Shown here one piece after another: positions 28,208 to 37,800 of a DNA stretch of 64,000 bases. The stretch spans positions 1-64,000 of the forward strand of contig NZ_QOIN01000045.1 of assembly GCF_003323715.1 (NCBI RefSeq), written 5' to 3'. Within the stretch, counting starts at the first letter, position 1, and each line of letters opens with the position of its first letter. The position numbers and the translations under genes are program-made. The DNA is from Streptomyces diacarni (GTDB taxonomy: Bacteria > Actinomycetota > Actinomycetes > Streptomycetales > Streptomycetaceae). The notes under the pieces are model-generated. The model saw only the letters and a list, made by a program, of their open reading frames with translations, searched no databases and was not told the origin of the DNA.

Positions 28208-28224
28208 GGGCGGTCCCCGCGCCG

Positions 28225-28260
28225 GGCGGCGAGAAGGACCGCTGAGCGGTCCCCGCCGCC
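28225..28260 (+). terminator. Hairpin terminator after pyk
   Basis: GGACCGC (28236-28242) and GCGGTCC (28246-28252) form a 7-bp stem with loop TGA. Flanking GGCGGC (28225-28230) and GCCGCC (28255-28260) can extend it. It starts 18 nt past the pyk stop. Confidence 0.6.
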
Positions 28261-28299
28261 GCGCCGGCCCCCCGCCCCGTCCGGCGTAGGGTCTGGCGC

Positions 28300-28491
28300 A
28301 TGGATTCGAACGAGCCGCTGTTCAAGCACAATCCCCGCAGGGGCTTCAACCAGAACCGCCACGTCCTCAACTGGAAGAACCCGACGGGGCGGTTCCTGAT
28401 CGTCCTGTTCTGGGTCGGGGCCGTCGTCATCGGGCTGCTGGCGCTCACGCACGCCGGGCCGTTCGCCCCGCCGCCCGAGTCGAGCCCCTGA
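28300..28491 (+). CDS. Small single-pass membrane protein, unknown function
   Basis: Encodes 63 aa. A polar, basic N-terminus (MDSNEPLFKHNPRRGFNQNRH) precedes one membrane helix, RFLIVLFWVGAVVIGLLALT, and a short Pro-rich tail. A weak TAGGG-type site lies before the ATG. It sits between pyk and a convergent chorismate mutase gene. I do not recognise a named family. GC bias at third positions and the coherent membrane pattern support a real gene. Confidence 0.7.
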   Translation: MDSNEPLFKHNPRRGFNQNRHVLNWKNPTGRFLIVLFWVGAVVIGLLALTHAGPFAPPPESSP

Positions 28492-28507
28492 CGGGTTCCG
28501 CGCGGGC

Positions 28508-28861
28508 TCAGTCCGTCGCTGGGGCGTTCGCTCGCCCGCCGGGCGGGACGCCGTCGGCGATCTGCTCGTGGTGGCGGATGACCTCGGCGATGATGAAGTT
28601 GAGCAGCTTCTCCGCGAAGGCCGGGTCGAGTTTGGCGTCCTTGGCCAGGCCGCGCAGCCGTTCGATCTGGCGGGACTCGCGGGCCGGGTCGGCGGGGGGC
28701 AGGTCGTGGTCGGCCTTGAGCCTGCCGACGCGCTGAGTGCACTTGAAACGCTCCGCGAGCATGTGCACGACGGCCGCGTCGATGTTGTCGATGCTGTCCC
28801 GCAACGCGCCCAGCTCCGCCCGCACGGACGCCTCGGCCTGCTCGATATCGCTGCTGCTCAT
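28508..28861 (-). CDS. Chorismate mutase, AroQ type
   Basis: Protein of 117 aa, all helical. The AroQ pattern is clear: LGALRDSIDNIDAAVVHMLAERFKCTQRVGRLK provides the catalytic Arg and Lys, DPARESRQIERLRGLAKDAKLDP the middle helix, and FAEKLLNFIIAEVIRHHEQI the final helix. It converts chorismate to prephenate for phenylalanine and tyrosine synthesis. It is monocistronic here, between the small membrane protein and the divergent GntR gene. Confidence 0.92.
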   Translation of the reverse strand: MSSSDIEQAEASVRAELGALRDSIDNIDAAVVHMLAERFKCTQRVGRLKADHDLPPADPARESRQIERLRGLAKDAKLDPAFAEKLLNFIIAEVIRHHEQIADGVPPGGRANAPATD

Positions 28862-28955
28862 CGCCCGAGCTTAACCGTCACCCCCCTCGCGCGGCGCGCC
28901 CCGGGCCTGGCGTCCCAGGTGCTGGACAGGGCGGTGTGACTCACGGAACAGACAG

Positions 28956-28994
28956 GTTCGGACAGGTACATCTACGCTGCGGACATGTCCGAAC
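28956..28994 (+). promoter_or_regulatory. Inverted repeat at the GntR gene start (probable autoregulatory operator)
   Basis: GTTCGGACA (28956-28964) and its exact reverse complement TGTCCGAAC (28986-28994) are separated by 21 nt. The right arm overlaps the ATG of the GntR gene. A further GGACAGG lies at 28924-28930. A dimeric regulator bound across both arms would block its own expression. Confidence 0.55.
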
Positions 28995-29701
28995 AGGCAC
29001 ACAAGCACCACCGGGTGGCCCGCATCCTGAGCCGGGAGATCAGGGGCGGCGCCCTGCCGGACGGGAGCCGGCTGCCGGGTGAGCACGCGCTGACCGAACG
29101 GTTCTCCGTGAGCCGCTCGACCGTGCGGGCCGCCCTGCGTTCCCTCGCCGACGAGGGCCTGGTGCGCACCCACCCCGGCATCGGCTCCTTCGTCAGCTTC
29201 GACGGCGCCCCGCTGGACAACCGGCACGGCTGGAAACAGGCGCTGACCGAGCAGGGCGGCGTCACGCCGTCGACGACGGTGCTGCGCCTGGAGGCCGTAC
29301 GCGACCCCGCCCTCGGCGCGGAACTCGGCCTGGGGAGCGACAGGTTCCTCGCCGTCGACCGGATGCGCTCCCTCGCGGACGGCGCGCGGGTCTCCCTCGA
29401 ACGCAGCCGCGTGCCGCTCTCCCGGGGGCTGGAGGAGGTGCCGCGCACCGGCCTCGTCGACGGGTCGCTGACCGCGACCCTGGCCGCGGTCGGTCTCGTG
29501 GTCGCCTCCGGAGAGCAGCGGGCCACCGCCGTACCGCTGGACGCGGCCGACGCGGCCCAGTTGCGGCGGTCCGCAGGCACCTCGTTCCTGCGGGTCACCC
29601 GCATCGGGCGCTCCCCCGGGGGAGCCGTCCTCGAACACGTGGTCAGCCTGCTCGACCCCGCACGGTTCGAACTGCGCACCAGCTTCGGCGACCCCCACTG
29701 A
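28985..29701 (+). CDS. GntR-family transcriptional regulator (HutC/UTRA type)
   Basis: Protein of 238 aa. The N-terminal winged HTH is ARILSREIRGGALPDGSRLPGEHALTERFSVSRSTVRAALRSLADEGLVRTHPGIGSFV. A UTRA ligand-binding domain (about 90-235) follows, with FLAVDRMRSLADGARVSLERSRVPL. It probably controls the downstream hydrolase-permease-kinase genes and itself through the inverted repeat around its start. The ligand is likely a nucleoside-like compound or its phosphate, judged only from the neighbours. The gap to the next gene is 162 nt of CA-rich repetitive sequence. Confidence 0.88.
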   Translation: MSEQAHKHHRVARILSREIRGGALPDGSRLPGEHALTERFSVSRSTVRAALRSLADEGLVRTHPGIGSFVSFDGAPLDNRHGWKQALTEQGGVTPSTTVLRLEAVRDPALGAELGLGSDRFLAVDRMRSLADGARVSLERSRVPLSRGLEEVPRTGLVDGSLTATLAAVGLVVASGEQRATAVPLDAADAAQLRRSAGTSFLRVTRIGRSPGGAVLEHVVSLLDPARFELRTSFGDPH

Positions 29702-29811
29702 CCCCACAACCCACACGACGGACACGGCACCGCCCGACACCGCACGGAAGACCCGGCGGCGCCCGGCCCAGGACGACAGGCACCGCACAACCCCGACACC
29801 GGGCACAGCAC

Positions 29812-29841
29812 AACAGGCACGGCACGACAGGCACGGCACGA
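29812..29841. repeat. Tandem repeat of ACAGGCACGGCACG
   Basis: Two near-identical copies of a 15-bp unit (ACAGGCACGGCACG plus one base) lie in a CA-rich stretch of the GntR-hydrolase gap. Related GACAGGCACCGCAC lies slightly upstream near 29778. It may be simple low-complexity sequence. Confidence 0.5.
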
Positions 29842-29863
29842 CCGAGAAGGACAGCGGCCCCTC

Positions 29864-30907
29864 ATGCACCATCCCCCGCCCCCACCACACCACTCCGCCA
29901 CCGACCGCGCGCTTGGCGCCCTGTGGGGGCTCGCCCTCGGAGACGCGCTCGGTATGCCCACCCAGATCATGTCCCGGCGCGCGATCGCGGCCCGCTTCGG
30001 CGAGGTCACCGGCTTCGAGGCGGGCCCGCCCGACAACCCGGTGGCGGCGGGGCTGCCCGCAGGGAGCATCACCGACGACACCGACCAGGCCCTCCTCGTG
30101 GGCCGGCTGCTGGCCGACGGCGGCGGTCGCATCGACCCGGAGGAGTTCGCCCGCGCCCTGCTGGCGTGGGAGAAGCAGATGAAGGCGAAGGGGTCCTTGG
30201 ACCTGCTCGGGCCCTCCACGAAGGCGGCGCTGGACGCGGTCACGCGCGGGGTACCGGTCGCCGAGGCCGGCAGGTCCGGGACGACCAACGGTGCCGCCAT
30301 GCGCGTCGCCCCCGTCGGCGTGGCCTTCGCACCGCGTCCCCTCGACGCGTTCCTCGACCGGGTCGTGGAGTCCTGCCAGGTCACCCACGACACCACCATC
30401 GGGATCGCCGCGGCGGCGGCCGTCGCCGCTGCGGTGAGCAGCGCGGTGGACGGCGCGACACTCGACGAGGCCATGGACGCGGCCGAGACCGCCGCGGCGG
30501 CGGGTGCCCGGCGCGGCCACTGGGCGGCGGGCGCCGACATCGCGACCCGTATCCGCTGGGCGCGGCGCACGGTGGCCGGAGTGCCCGAGGACGAGGCGGT
30601 CCGGCTGATCGGTTCGCTGATCGGTACCAGCGTCGCCAGCCAGGAGTCGGTGCCCGCGGCGTTCGCGGTGCTCACCCTGGCCGGTGACGACCCGTGGCGG
30701 GCCTGCGTGCTGGCCGCCAACCTGGGCGGTGACTGCGACACCATCGGCGCCCTGGCCGGTGCCGTCTCCGGCGCGGTGGCGGGCCTGAGCGGGCTGCCCT
30801 CCGACGCGGTGGGGACGCTGCGCAGCGTCAACGGGCTCGACATGGAGCCGCTCGCGGCCCGGCTGTTGGAGCTGCGCGGCACGCCCCCGCCCGCGGGCAC
30901 CGCCTGA
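29864..30907 (+). CDS. ADP-ribosylglycohydrolase-fold hydrolase
   Basis: Protein of 347 aa. The dinuclear Mg site is complete: GSITDDTDQALL (metal-binding DDT, about residues 69-72) and GGDCDTIGALAGAVSGA near the C-terminus. The N-terminal LGALWGLALGDALGMPTQ is the family start. It hydrolyses an N- or O-ribosyl bond; the classic members remove ADP-ribose from proteins. Its neighbours, an NCS1 permease and a PfkB kinase, suggest a small-molecule ribosyl substrate instead. A good AGAAGGA site lies before the ATG. The next gene is 317 nt away. Confidence 0.88.
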   Translation: MHHPPPPPHHSATDRALGALWGLALGDALGMPTQIMSRRAIAARFGEVTGFEAGPPDNPVAAGLPAGSITDDTDQALLVGRLLADGGGRIDPEEFARALLAWEKQMKAKGSLDLLGPSTKAALDAVTRGVPVAEAGRSGTTNGAAMRVAPVGVAFAPRPLDAFLDRVVESCQVTHDTTIGIAAAAAVAAAVSSAVDGATLDEAMDAAETAAAAGARRGHWAAGADIATRIRWARRTVAGVPEDEAVRLIGSLIGTSVASQESVPAAFAVLTLAGDDPWRACVLAANLGGDCDTIGALAGAVSGAVAGLSGLPSDAVGTLRSVNGLDMEPLAARLLELRGTPPPAGTA

Positions 30908-31224
30908 GGGCTCCGCAGTGCGCCGCCGTGCGGGCCCCCCGCATACGTATCGCCGGTCTTCGGACCGGGCGCGACGGCCGGCGCTCGGACCGGGCGCGAC
31001 GACGGCGGCCCCACGGGCGCGTCCCCAAAGGCGCGTTCCGGCGGGCCCGCCCCTGCGGGCGCGTCCCCACAGGCCCGTCCCGGTGGGCCGCGTGTGGCGG
31101 CCGCGCCAGAGCCGGCCGTACGCGTCGGCTCACCCTCCCCGGAGGGCACCTCTCGCCAGAGGAGTCCTCTCCCCCGTCCGCGGGGAGCACCGCTCCCCGC
31201 CTCTCGCCTCACAAGGAGGTGGCC
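30908..31224. other. 317-nt repetitive intergenic region before the permease gene
   Basis: No gene is seen. CGGACCGGGCGCGACG occurs twice (30961-30976 and 30986-31001). GGGCGCGTCCCC occurs near 31015 and 31058 inside an imperfect repeat of about 43 bp. These GC-rich repeats could form structured RNA between the hydrolase and the permease. AAGGAGG at 31214-31220 is the permease ribosome site. Confidence 0.55.
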
Positions 31225-32781
31225 ATGGCTGACTCGAAGAGGAGTGAGCTGGTCGGCGCCGTGGAGACCCGTGGCATCGAGCCGGTGCCCGACACGGAAC
31301 GGCACGGCCATGCGAGCCAGATGTTCTGGACCTGGTTCGCCGCGAACATCTCACTGCTGGGACTGCCGCTCGGCGCGACGCTGGTCGCGTTCCGCGGGCT
31401 GAACATCTGGCAGGCGGTCCTCGTCGCCGTGATCGGCGCGTTCGGTTCGTTCGCGCTGGTGGGCGCCCTGAGCATCGCGGGGAAGCGGGGCGGCGCTCCC
31501 GCCCTGACGCTCTCCCGCGCGGTCTTCGGGCGCCGCGGCAACACCGGCCCCACGCTGGTGACCTGGATCAGCCGGGTGGGCTGGGAGACGGTCAACACCA
31601 CCACCGCCGCCTACGCGCTGCTCTCCCTGCTGGCGATCGTCTTCGGCGCCCCGCACAACACGGTGCTCACGGTGGTGTGCCTGCTGGTCTTCATCGCCTG
31701 CACGCTGCTCATCAGCGGTCTGGGCCACGCCACCATCATGTGGATCAACAAGTGGGCCACCTACGTGTTCGGGCTGCTGAACCTGCTCGTCATGGCGTTC
31801 CTGGTGGCGACCGTCGACTGGACGAAGGTGGTGCACGCCCCCGCCGCGCCGCTGAGCGCGGTGATCGCCGGTGTCGGCACGATCGCCGCGGGCACCGGTA
31901 TCGGCTGGGCCAACGCGGGCGCCGACTACGCCCGTTACCTGCCGCGTGCCATCCCGGGCGGGCGGCTCGTGCTGGCCTCCGCATGGGGTGCGGGCATTCC
32001 CCTGGTGCTGCTGATCTCGCTGGGGTCGCTGCTGTCGGCCGGCGACACCTCGCTGGCCGCCGCCTCCGACCCGGTGGCCGCCATCGACGCGATGCTGCCG
32101 TCGTGGATGTCGGTGCCCTATCTGATCGCCGCGTTCGGCGGGCTGCTGCTCTCCAACCACCTGTCGGTGTACTCGGCGGGGCTCACCCTGGTCACGCTCG
32201 GGGTCCGCGCCAGGCGTACGGTCGCCGTCGGCCTGGACATCGTGCTCACCTTCGCGGGCGGCATCTACTTCATGCTGGTCGCGGGCGACTTCTACGGGCC
32301 CTTCACCACCTTCCTGACGCTGCTGGCGGTGCCCATCACCGCGTGGGTGGGCGTCTTCGCCGTCGACATGCTGCGCCGCCGCTCCTACGACGCGGACGCG
32401 CTGATGAAGCCGGGGCGCTCGGGGCGCTACTGGTACGACGGCGGGTTCGCCTGGTCGGCGTGTACGGCGTGGGCGGTGGCGATCGTGGTGGGGCTGCTGC
32501 TGACCGAGGCGAAGACCAGCGACACCGACGTGTGGTTCTCCGGGCCGCTCTCGCACAGCTGGCTGGGCACGAACGGGCTCGGCTGGGTGGTGACCTTCGT
32601 GGTGGCTGCCGTCGTCTACAGCCTGCTGCACCCCCTGGACCGTGCGGTGCGCGCCGAGGCCGAAAGGAGCGCCGCGGAGTCCGGGACGGCGCCTGCTCCC
32701 GGGCAGGGAACAGAGCCGCTCGAGACCACCGCGCAGGGCGCCGAACGCGCCGAGGCCACCGGACAGGGGGCTCACCGATGA
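31225..32781 (+). CDS. NCS1-family nucleobase/nucleoside permease (cytosine permease-like)
   Basis: Protein of 518 aa with about 12 membrane helices. NCS1 motifs include GIEPVPDTERHGHASQMFWTWFAANISLLGLPLGATL, ALVGALSIAGKRGGAPALTLSRAVFGRRGN and AGTGIGWANAGADYARYLPR. It should import a nucleobase, nucleoside or related compound by cation symport. The ATG at 31225 has AAGGAGG 4 nt upstream; the long in-frame extension into the repeat region has no conserved sequence. Its stop overlaps the kinase start (ATGA), so the two are coupled. Confidence 0.88.
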   Translation: MADSKRSELVGAVETRGIEPVPDTERHGHASQMFWTWFAANISLLGLPLGATLVAFRGLNIWQAVLVAVIGAFGSFALVGALSIAGKRGGAPALTLSRAVFGRRGNTGPTLVTWISRVGWETVNTTTAAYALLSLLAIVFGAPHNTVLTVVCLLVFIACTLLISGLGHATIMWINKWATYVFGLLNLLVMAFLVATVDWTKVVHAPAAPLSAVIAGVGTIAAGTGIGWANAGADYARYLPRAIPGGRLVLASAWGAGIPLVLLISLGSLLSAGDTSLAAASDPVAAIDAMLPSWMSVPYLIAAFGGLLLSNHLSVYSAGLTLVTLGVRARRTVAVGLDIVLTFAGGIYFMLVAGDFYGPFTTFLTLLAVPITAWVGVFAVDMLRRRSYDADALMKPGRSGRYWYDGGFAWSACTAWAVAIVVGLLLTEAKTSDTDVWFSGPLSHSWLGTNGLGWVVTFVVAAVVYSLLHPLDRAVRAEAERSAAESGTAPAPGQGTEPLETTAQGAERAEATGQGAHR

Positions 32782-33743
32782 CCGCGCGGCTGATCCTCGC
32801 GGGCAGCGTGCTCGTCGACATGGTGCTGCGCGTGCCGCACCTGCCCGAGCGGGGCGGCGACGTGCTCGCCACGCACTCCGCGCAGACCGCGGGCGGCGGC
32901 TTCAACGTGCTGGCCGCGGCCCGCCGCATGGGGCTGCCCGCCGTGTACGGGGGCGGCCACGGCACCGGCCCGCTCGGTGACCTGGTGCGTGCGGCTCTCG
33001 CCGCGGAGGGCGTCACCGCGCTGCTGCCCGCGCGCACCGACCGGGACACCGGCTACTGCGTCGCCCTGGTGGACTCCGAGGGCGAGCGCACGTTCGTGAC
33101 GGCGACGGGTGTCGAGGGAGAGCTGAGCGAGGCCCAGATCCGGGCGGTGGCCGAGGCGCCGCGCCCCGGCGACCTCGTGCAGCTGTCCGGCTACGGGCTG
33201 GTACTGGCGGGTGCGGCCGAGCGGCTGGCCGCGTTCGCCGCCGCGCTGCCCGACGGCGTCACCCTCTGCCTGGACCCCGGACCGCTCGTGGCGGACATCG
33301 ACCCGGCGCGGCTGGCGCGGGTCCTGGCCCGGGTGGACTGGCTCAGCTGCAACCGCAGGGAGGCGCGGCTGCTGACCGGCCTCGACGACGACGCGGCGGC
33401 CGCCGAGAAGCTGGCGGCCAGGCTGCGTCCCGGTGCGGGTGTCCTGGTGCGCGGGGACGCGGACGGCTGCCGGCTGGTGGCCGGCGACGGCGGCGCCGTG
33501 CACGTGCCGGGGCGGCCCGTGGAGGCCGTGGACAGCAACGGGGCGGGCGACGCCCATGTCGGCGCGTTCCTGGCCCTGCTGGGGCGGGGCGCGGGGCCGC
33601 TGGACGCGGCGCGCGGCGCGAACGTGGCGGCGTCCGTGGCCGTCACCCGTCGGGGCCCGGCCACCGGGCCCACCGCCGCCGAGGTCGCCGCCCTGCTGGA
33701 CGCGGACGATCCGCTGGCCCCGCTGCTGACGGACCGCTCCTGA
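32778..33743 (+). CDS. PfkB-family carbohydrate/nucleoside kinase
   Basis: Protein of 321 aa. The N-terminal GGGFNVLAAARRMG is the PfkB sugar-binding signature and AVDSNGAGDAHVGAFLALL holds the GAGD anion hole and catalytic Asp. The Mg/ATP region is WLSCNRREARLLTG (NxxE). It phosphorylates a sugar or ribosyl compound, plausibly ribose released by the hydrolase two genes upstream. The ATG overlaps the permease TGA. Confidence 0.88.
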   Translation: MTARLILAGSVLVDMVLRVPHLPERGGDVLATHSAQTAGGGFNVLAAARRMGLPAVYGGGHGTGPLGDLVRAALAAEGVTALLPARTDRDTGYCVALVDSEGERTFVTATGVEGELSEAQIRAVAEAPRPGDLVQLSGYGLVLAGAAERLAAFAAALPDGVTLCLDPGPLVADIDPARLARVLARVDWLSCNRREARLLTGLDDDAAAAEKLAARLRPGAGVLVRGDADGCRLVAGDGGAVHVPGRPVEAVDSNGAGDAHVGAFLALLGRGAGPLDAARGANVAASVAVTRRGPATGPTAAEVAALLDADDPLAPLLTDRS

Positions 33744-33772
33744 CGCCCGGCCGGCCGGCGTGCGGCGCCGCG

Positions 33773-33794
33773 CGGCAGCCGGGGCGGGCTGCCG
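33773..33794. terminator. Hairpin between the convergent kinase and AraC genes
   Basis: 8-bp stem CGGCAGCC (33773-33780) / GGCTGCCG (33787-33794), 6-nt loop, 30 nt past the kinase stop and overlapping the sequence just before the AraC stop. Confidence 0.5.
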
Positions 33795-33795
33795 G

Positions 33796-34719
33796 TCAGG
33801 AGCCGAGCCGCGGGAGCATCGGCGGGTGGTCGGGGTCGGGGACGTGGGAGGCGTAGCCGCCGGGGACGGTGCGGGACTGGGTGGCGCGGAAGTGGACGGG
33901 GGGCGCGCCGACGCGGCGGGTGAACAGGCGGGAGAAGTAGGCGGGGTCGTCGTAGCCGACGCGGCGGGCGACCGTGGAGACGGGCAGGTCGGTGCCGGCC
34001 AGCAGTTCCTTGGCGCGGCCCAGGCGGATGCCCAGCAGGTAGTCCTTGGGGCTGCATCCCGCGCTGCGGCGTACGGCGGTGCGCAGTTCGGCGGCGGTCA
34101 TGCCGTGGCGGGCGGCGTGTTCGGCGACCGACAGGGGCAGGAAGGCGTCGCGGGCCAGGGCCTGGAGGACGGGTGCGCCGTCGGCGGTGGTGTCGGCGCG
34201 GGAGCGGCGCAGCGCGACGAGGAGTTCGTGGACGGCCGCGGCGGCCTCGATCTCCAGCAGCGGGTTGCCGGGGCGGGCGGCACGGGCGACGCGGGCGATG
34301 GCGGCGCGGGCGGGTCCGGCGTCGCTGAGGGGGACGAGGGGGCGGCCGGGTTCGATGCAGCCCAGTTCGGTGTAGGCGGTCAGGGCGGAGCCGGTGAAGT
34401 CGACGAAGCTCTCGTCCCAGCCCTCCTCGGGGTCGGCGCCGAAGTGGTGCGGCACTCCCGGGGTGATCCACAGCAGCGCGGGGGCCACCACGTCGTGGCG
34501 GCGGCCCCCGGTCTCCTTCCGGCCCTCGGCGGTGCCGGGGACCTCGCACCAGCCTCGCCCCGCGCTGATGACGATGGCGACGTGGTGGTCGAGGACGCGC
34601 GGCCCCACGGGGGGCAGCGCGCCGTGCTGCATTCCGACGCCGAGGCAGACCAGGCCGAGGCGGTGGTGAACGGGCCCGGGGGTGAAGTACCGCATCCAGG
34701 ACTGGTACCGGTGCTCGGT
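33796..34719 (-). CDS. AraC-family transcriptional regulator
   Basis: Protein of 307 aa. An N-terminal cupin-like sensor domain contains WITPGVPHHFGADPEEGWDESFVDFTG. The C-terminal double HTH contains SVAEHAARHGMTAAELRTAVRRSAGCSPKDYLLGIRLGRAKELLAGTDLPVSTVARRVGYDDPAYFSRLFTRRVGAPPVHFR. GTG at 34719 is preferred because AGGGGAG lies 8 nt upstream; the frame opens at 34740. It lies 89 nt downstream of the GH101 gene in the same direction, so it may sense a sugar and control that gene. This is inference. Confidence 0.9.
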   Translation of the reverse strand, partial: TEHRYQSWMRYFTPGPVHHRLGLVCLGVGMQHGALPPVGPRVLDHHVAIVISAGRGWCEVPGTAEGRKETGGRRHDVVAPALLWITPGVPHHFGADPEEGWDESFVDFTGSALTAYTELGCIEPGRPLVPLSDAGPARAAIARVARAARPGNPLLEIEAAAAVHELLVALRRSRADTTADGAPVLQALARDAFLPLSVAEHAARHGMTAAELRTAVRRSAGCSPKDYLLGIRLGRAKELLAGTDLPVSTVARRVGYDDPAYFSRLFTRRVGAPPVHFRATQSRTVPGGYASHVPDPDHPPMLPRLGS

Positions 34720-34808
34720 CACCGCACGCGCTCCCCTCACTCGTTCAGGGAGCAGCGTACGGTGATCACCCCTGGCCGGTCACCGGTCGTGTGGGCGGAC
34801 GGGGGCGG

Positions 34809-37800
34809 TCAGTCGGTCACCTCGCTGACGGTGAAGGCGTCCAGGGCGAACTCGGCCTTGCCGTCGTCGCCGACCTTGCGCAGCCCCACCCAGGCCTGTC
34901 CTTCCTCGGGCGCGGTGAACTCGTAGGTGAGGGTGGCGGGGCGGGTGGCGACCGGCAGCGGCTGGCGCTGGAGTTCCTTGGCGCCGGGGGCGTCCACGCC
35001 GGTGACCCACGCGTACTGGTCCGCCTTCTCGTTCTCGTACCGGAAGGAGACGCGGTAGGTCTTCCCCGCCTCGAAGCGGACGGTGTGCGGGACGGTGCGG
35101 TAGACGAGCCCGGTGTTCTCGCCGCGGGATTTGAGGGACTCGCTTCCGTCGATCACGTCATCGATGGTCTTGCCGTTCCAGCCGCGCTGCGTGTAGGGGG
35201 CGTGCCGCTGGGCGAGGTGGGTGCGCGGGTCGGTGGAGCCCCCGGCGTCGCCCTTGACGAACGGGCCCCAGCCCTGCGGCACGTGCTCGAAGTCCTCCTG
35301 CACGAGGGCCGCCTGCCGCTCGGAGGCGCCGTTGCGCACCGTCCGGGGAGGGGTGCCGGCCACGACGCGTACGTGGTCGAAGCGGACCGGTACCTCGCCC
35401 TTCCCCGCCGTCAGGGCGAGAGTGACCGGACCGCCGCCTTCGGGCACCGTGAACCAGGCCGTCATCCGCTGGAAGCGGGTGCCCTGCTTGAGGTCGGCGG
35501 CGACCTGGTTGGTGGCGGTGGAGGTGTCCGTCCAGTTCTCGGCGGTGACGCCGTCGGCTGTGCGGACGGTGAGCGCGGCGCGGCGCCGCTCCCCCGCCTC
35601 GTCGCCGACCTGCACTTGGACGGAGGCGGCGTAGGTGCCGGGCTCCAGGCGCCGCAGTCGCTGGCTGACGGAGGCCTCGCCGCCGGGTGCGAGGACGAGT
35701 TCGGGGTCGCCGCGCTTGCTGACCTCGACCGCTGCCGTGCCCGCGACCGTCCAGGCCGCCAGGCCGCCGGAGTGGAAGCCGGGGTCGGTCAGCGGGGTGC
35801 CCTCGCCCCAGTGGGGCTTCGGCTGGGCGGGGGCGGGCCTGCGGTGGACGACGTAGGGCATCCCGGCCTCGGCGTCCAGGGTGACCCGGCCGCCCGAGAC
35901 GGCGGCTTCGACGGGTTCGCCCCGCCCGCGCCAGGTCAGCGGGTACACGTGGACCGTGCGGGTGTGCTTCCAGCCCGAGGGCAGCTGCCAGGTGGTGCGG
36001 CCGCCGTCCGGGTTGTAGTGGTAGAGCTTCGCCGGGTCGGTGGCCTTGCGCGGCTCCCACGGCAGCAGGTAGAGGCCGTCGTCGTAGACCCGCCGTCCTT
36101 CGGTGGTGATGCGGCGCTTGCCGCCGGTGTCGGTGACGGCGGTGGCCTCCTCGCCCTCGAAGGTGATCTCGTGCTCCGACCAGGAGCGGATCGGCCTGGC
36201 CTGGAGGTACTTGGCGGGGAGGCTGTGCGTCCAGATCAGCGCGTAGAAGGCGTGCCAGTCGGTCTTGCCGCGCCAGCCCTCGTAGTTGCCCATGCGGGCC
36301 CCGCCCAGCAGGGTGGGCCACTTGTCGGCGAACACGTCCTTTTGGTGGTTGCGGATGAAGCGGATGAGGCGGGAGTTGATGCCGCGCGAGGTGTCGGCGC
36401 CGTAGTCGGTCTCCGTCGCCCAGTGCGACCACAGCGCCGAGCGCTCGAAGCCGTGGCCCCACTCGGTGGCCACGTTCCAGCCCTGGTCGCGGAAGGCGCG
36501 CTGGAGCCGGTCGGAGGTCCACCCCGACTCGCGGAAGACGTCGATGTAGAGGGAGGTCAGTCCCTTGTCGGTGTCCTCACGCAGGTTCTTGAAGCGGGCG
36601 ATGACGTCCCCGGAGACCAGGTCGCGGCGCTGGTCGATGCGGTAGGACTGGTCGAGCCAGTCCCACTGCTCGTTGTTCTTGTCGACGAGCTTCTCGGAGA
36701 AGGCGTGGGCCACCGGGTAGGACTCGGTGACGTTGACGTGCACCGCGAAGTCGGTGTTCCACTTCCTGCCCTTGCGCAGCAGGGTGTTGAGGTCGGCCAG
36801 GCCGCCCGCGCGCTCGTTGTAGTTGCCCGCGTAGTCGGGGTGCGCCGAGTCGTGGCCCTCGGACTGGTAGCCCTTGAGGAGGGTGAACTGGCGCAGCCCG
36901 TCGGTGGCCAGGTGGATGCGCTTGACCTGGTCGAGGGTGCTCAGGAACGGGTTGGTGGCCTGGCTGGCGAAGTTGAACGGGATGTGCGGGACCACCCGCA
37001 GGTGCTGTGCGTCGGCGCCGCGCGGGTCGATCATGATGTCGCGCATCGCGATGGCCGCGTCCTGCCAGTCGGCGACGTCGTCGCCGTTGCGGTCTCCGGT
37101 GACCACGACGGTGACGTAGGGCAGCGGCTCGGTCTGGTCGGCCGCGGCGGTGGCGGCGCGGTGCGTCCACTGGCCGCAGGTCAGCCGGGTGCTGCGGGCG
37201 TCGCCCACCGCGACGGTCTGCCGCCACAGCCGTCCGTTGTCCCAGTCGGCGCCCGCGGTCTTCGACGGCTTGTCGTAGCTGGTGTTCGTCTCGATCGCCG
37301 CGGCCAGCTCGCCCGTCGCCACGACGGCGTAGGCGCAGCCGACCGGTTCGTCGTCGGTGGCGGTCTCGCCGGTGAGCTCGATGAGGGTGTCGCCGCTCTT
37401 GTCCTTGTCCAGCTCGACGCGGGCCGTGTGGACGACCGGGTCGGGCCGCTGGTCGGAGCGCATCGACAGGAAGGCGAGGTGCGGGAGTTCGAGGGTGCCC
37501 ACCCGCCCTTCCGGGGCCTCCGCCACGCGGGTGACGCGCCAGTGGACGCGGCGGCCCTCCGCCTCGATGCGGACGGTGAGCGCGGTGCCGGTCTCCAGGG
37601 TGAGGGTGTAGGTGATCCGGTCGCGACCAGGTGTGCTGGTCACCTCGGGGGTGTGTTCCTCGCCGTCGACCAGGAGCGTCGTCGTGGCCTCCGCCTGGGC
37701 GTGCAGGGTGGTGCCCGTCGCACGGTCGGTGTAGTCGACGATGCGGGGAAAGGCCGGGTCGACGCGCACGTCGAGGTCGGGCGTGCGCAGGGTGTGCGTC

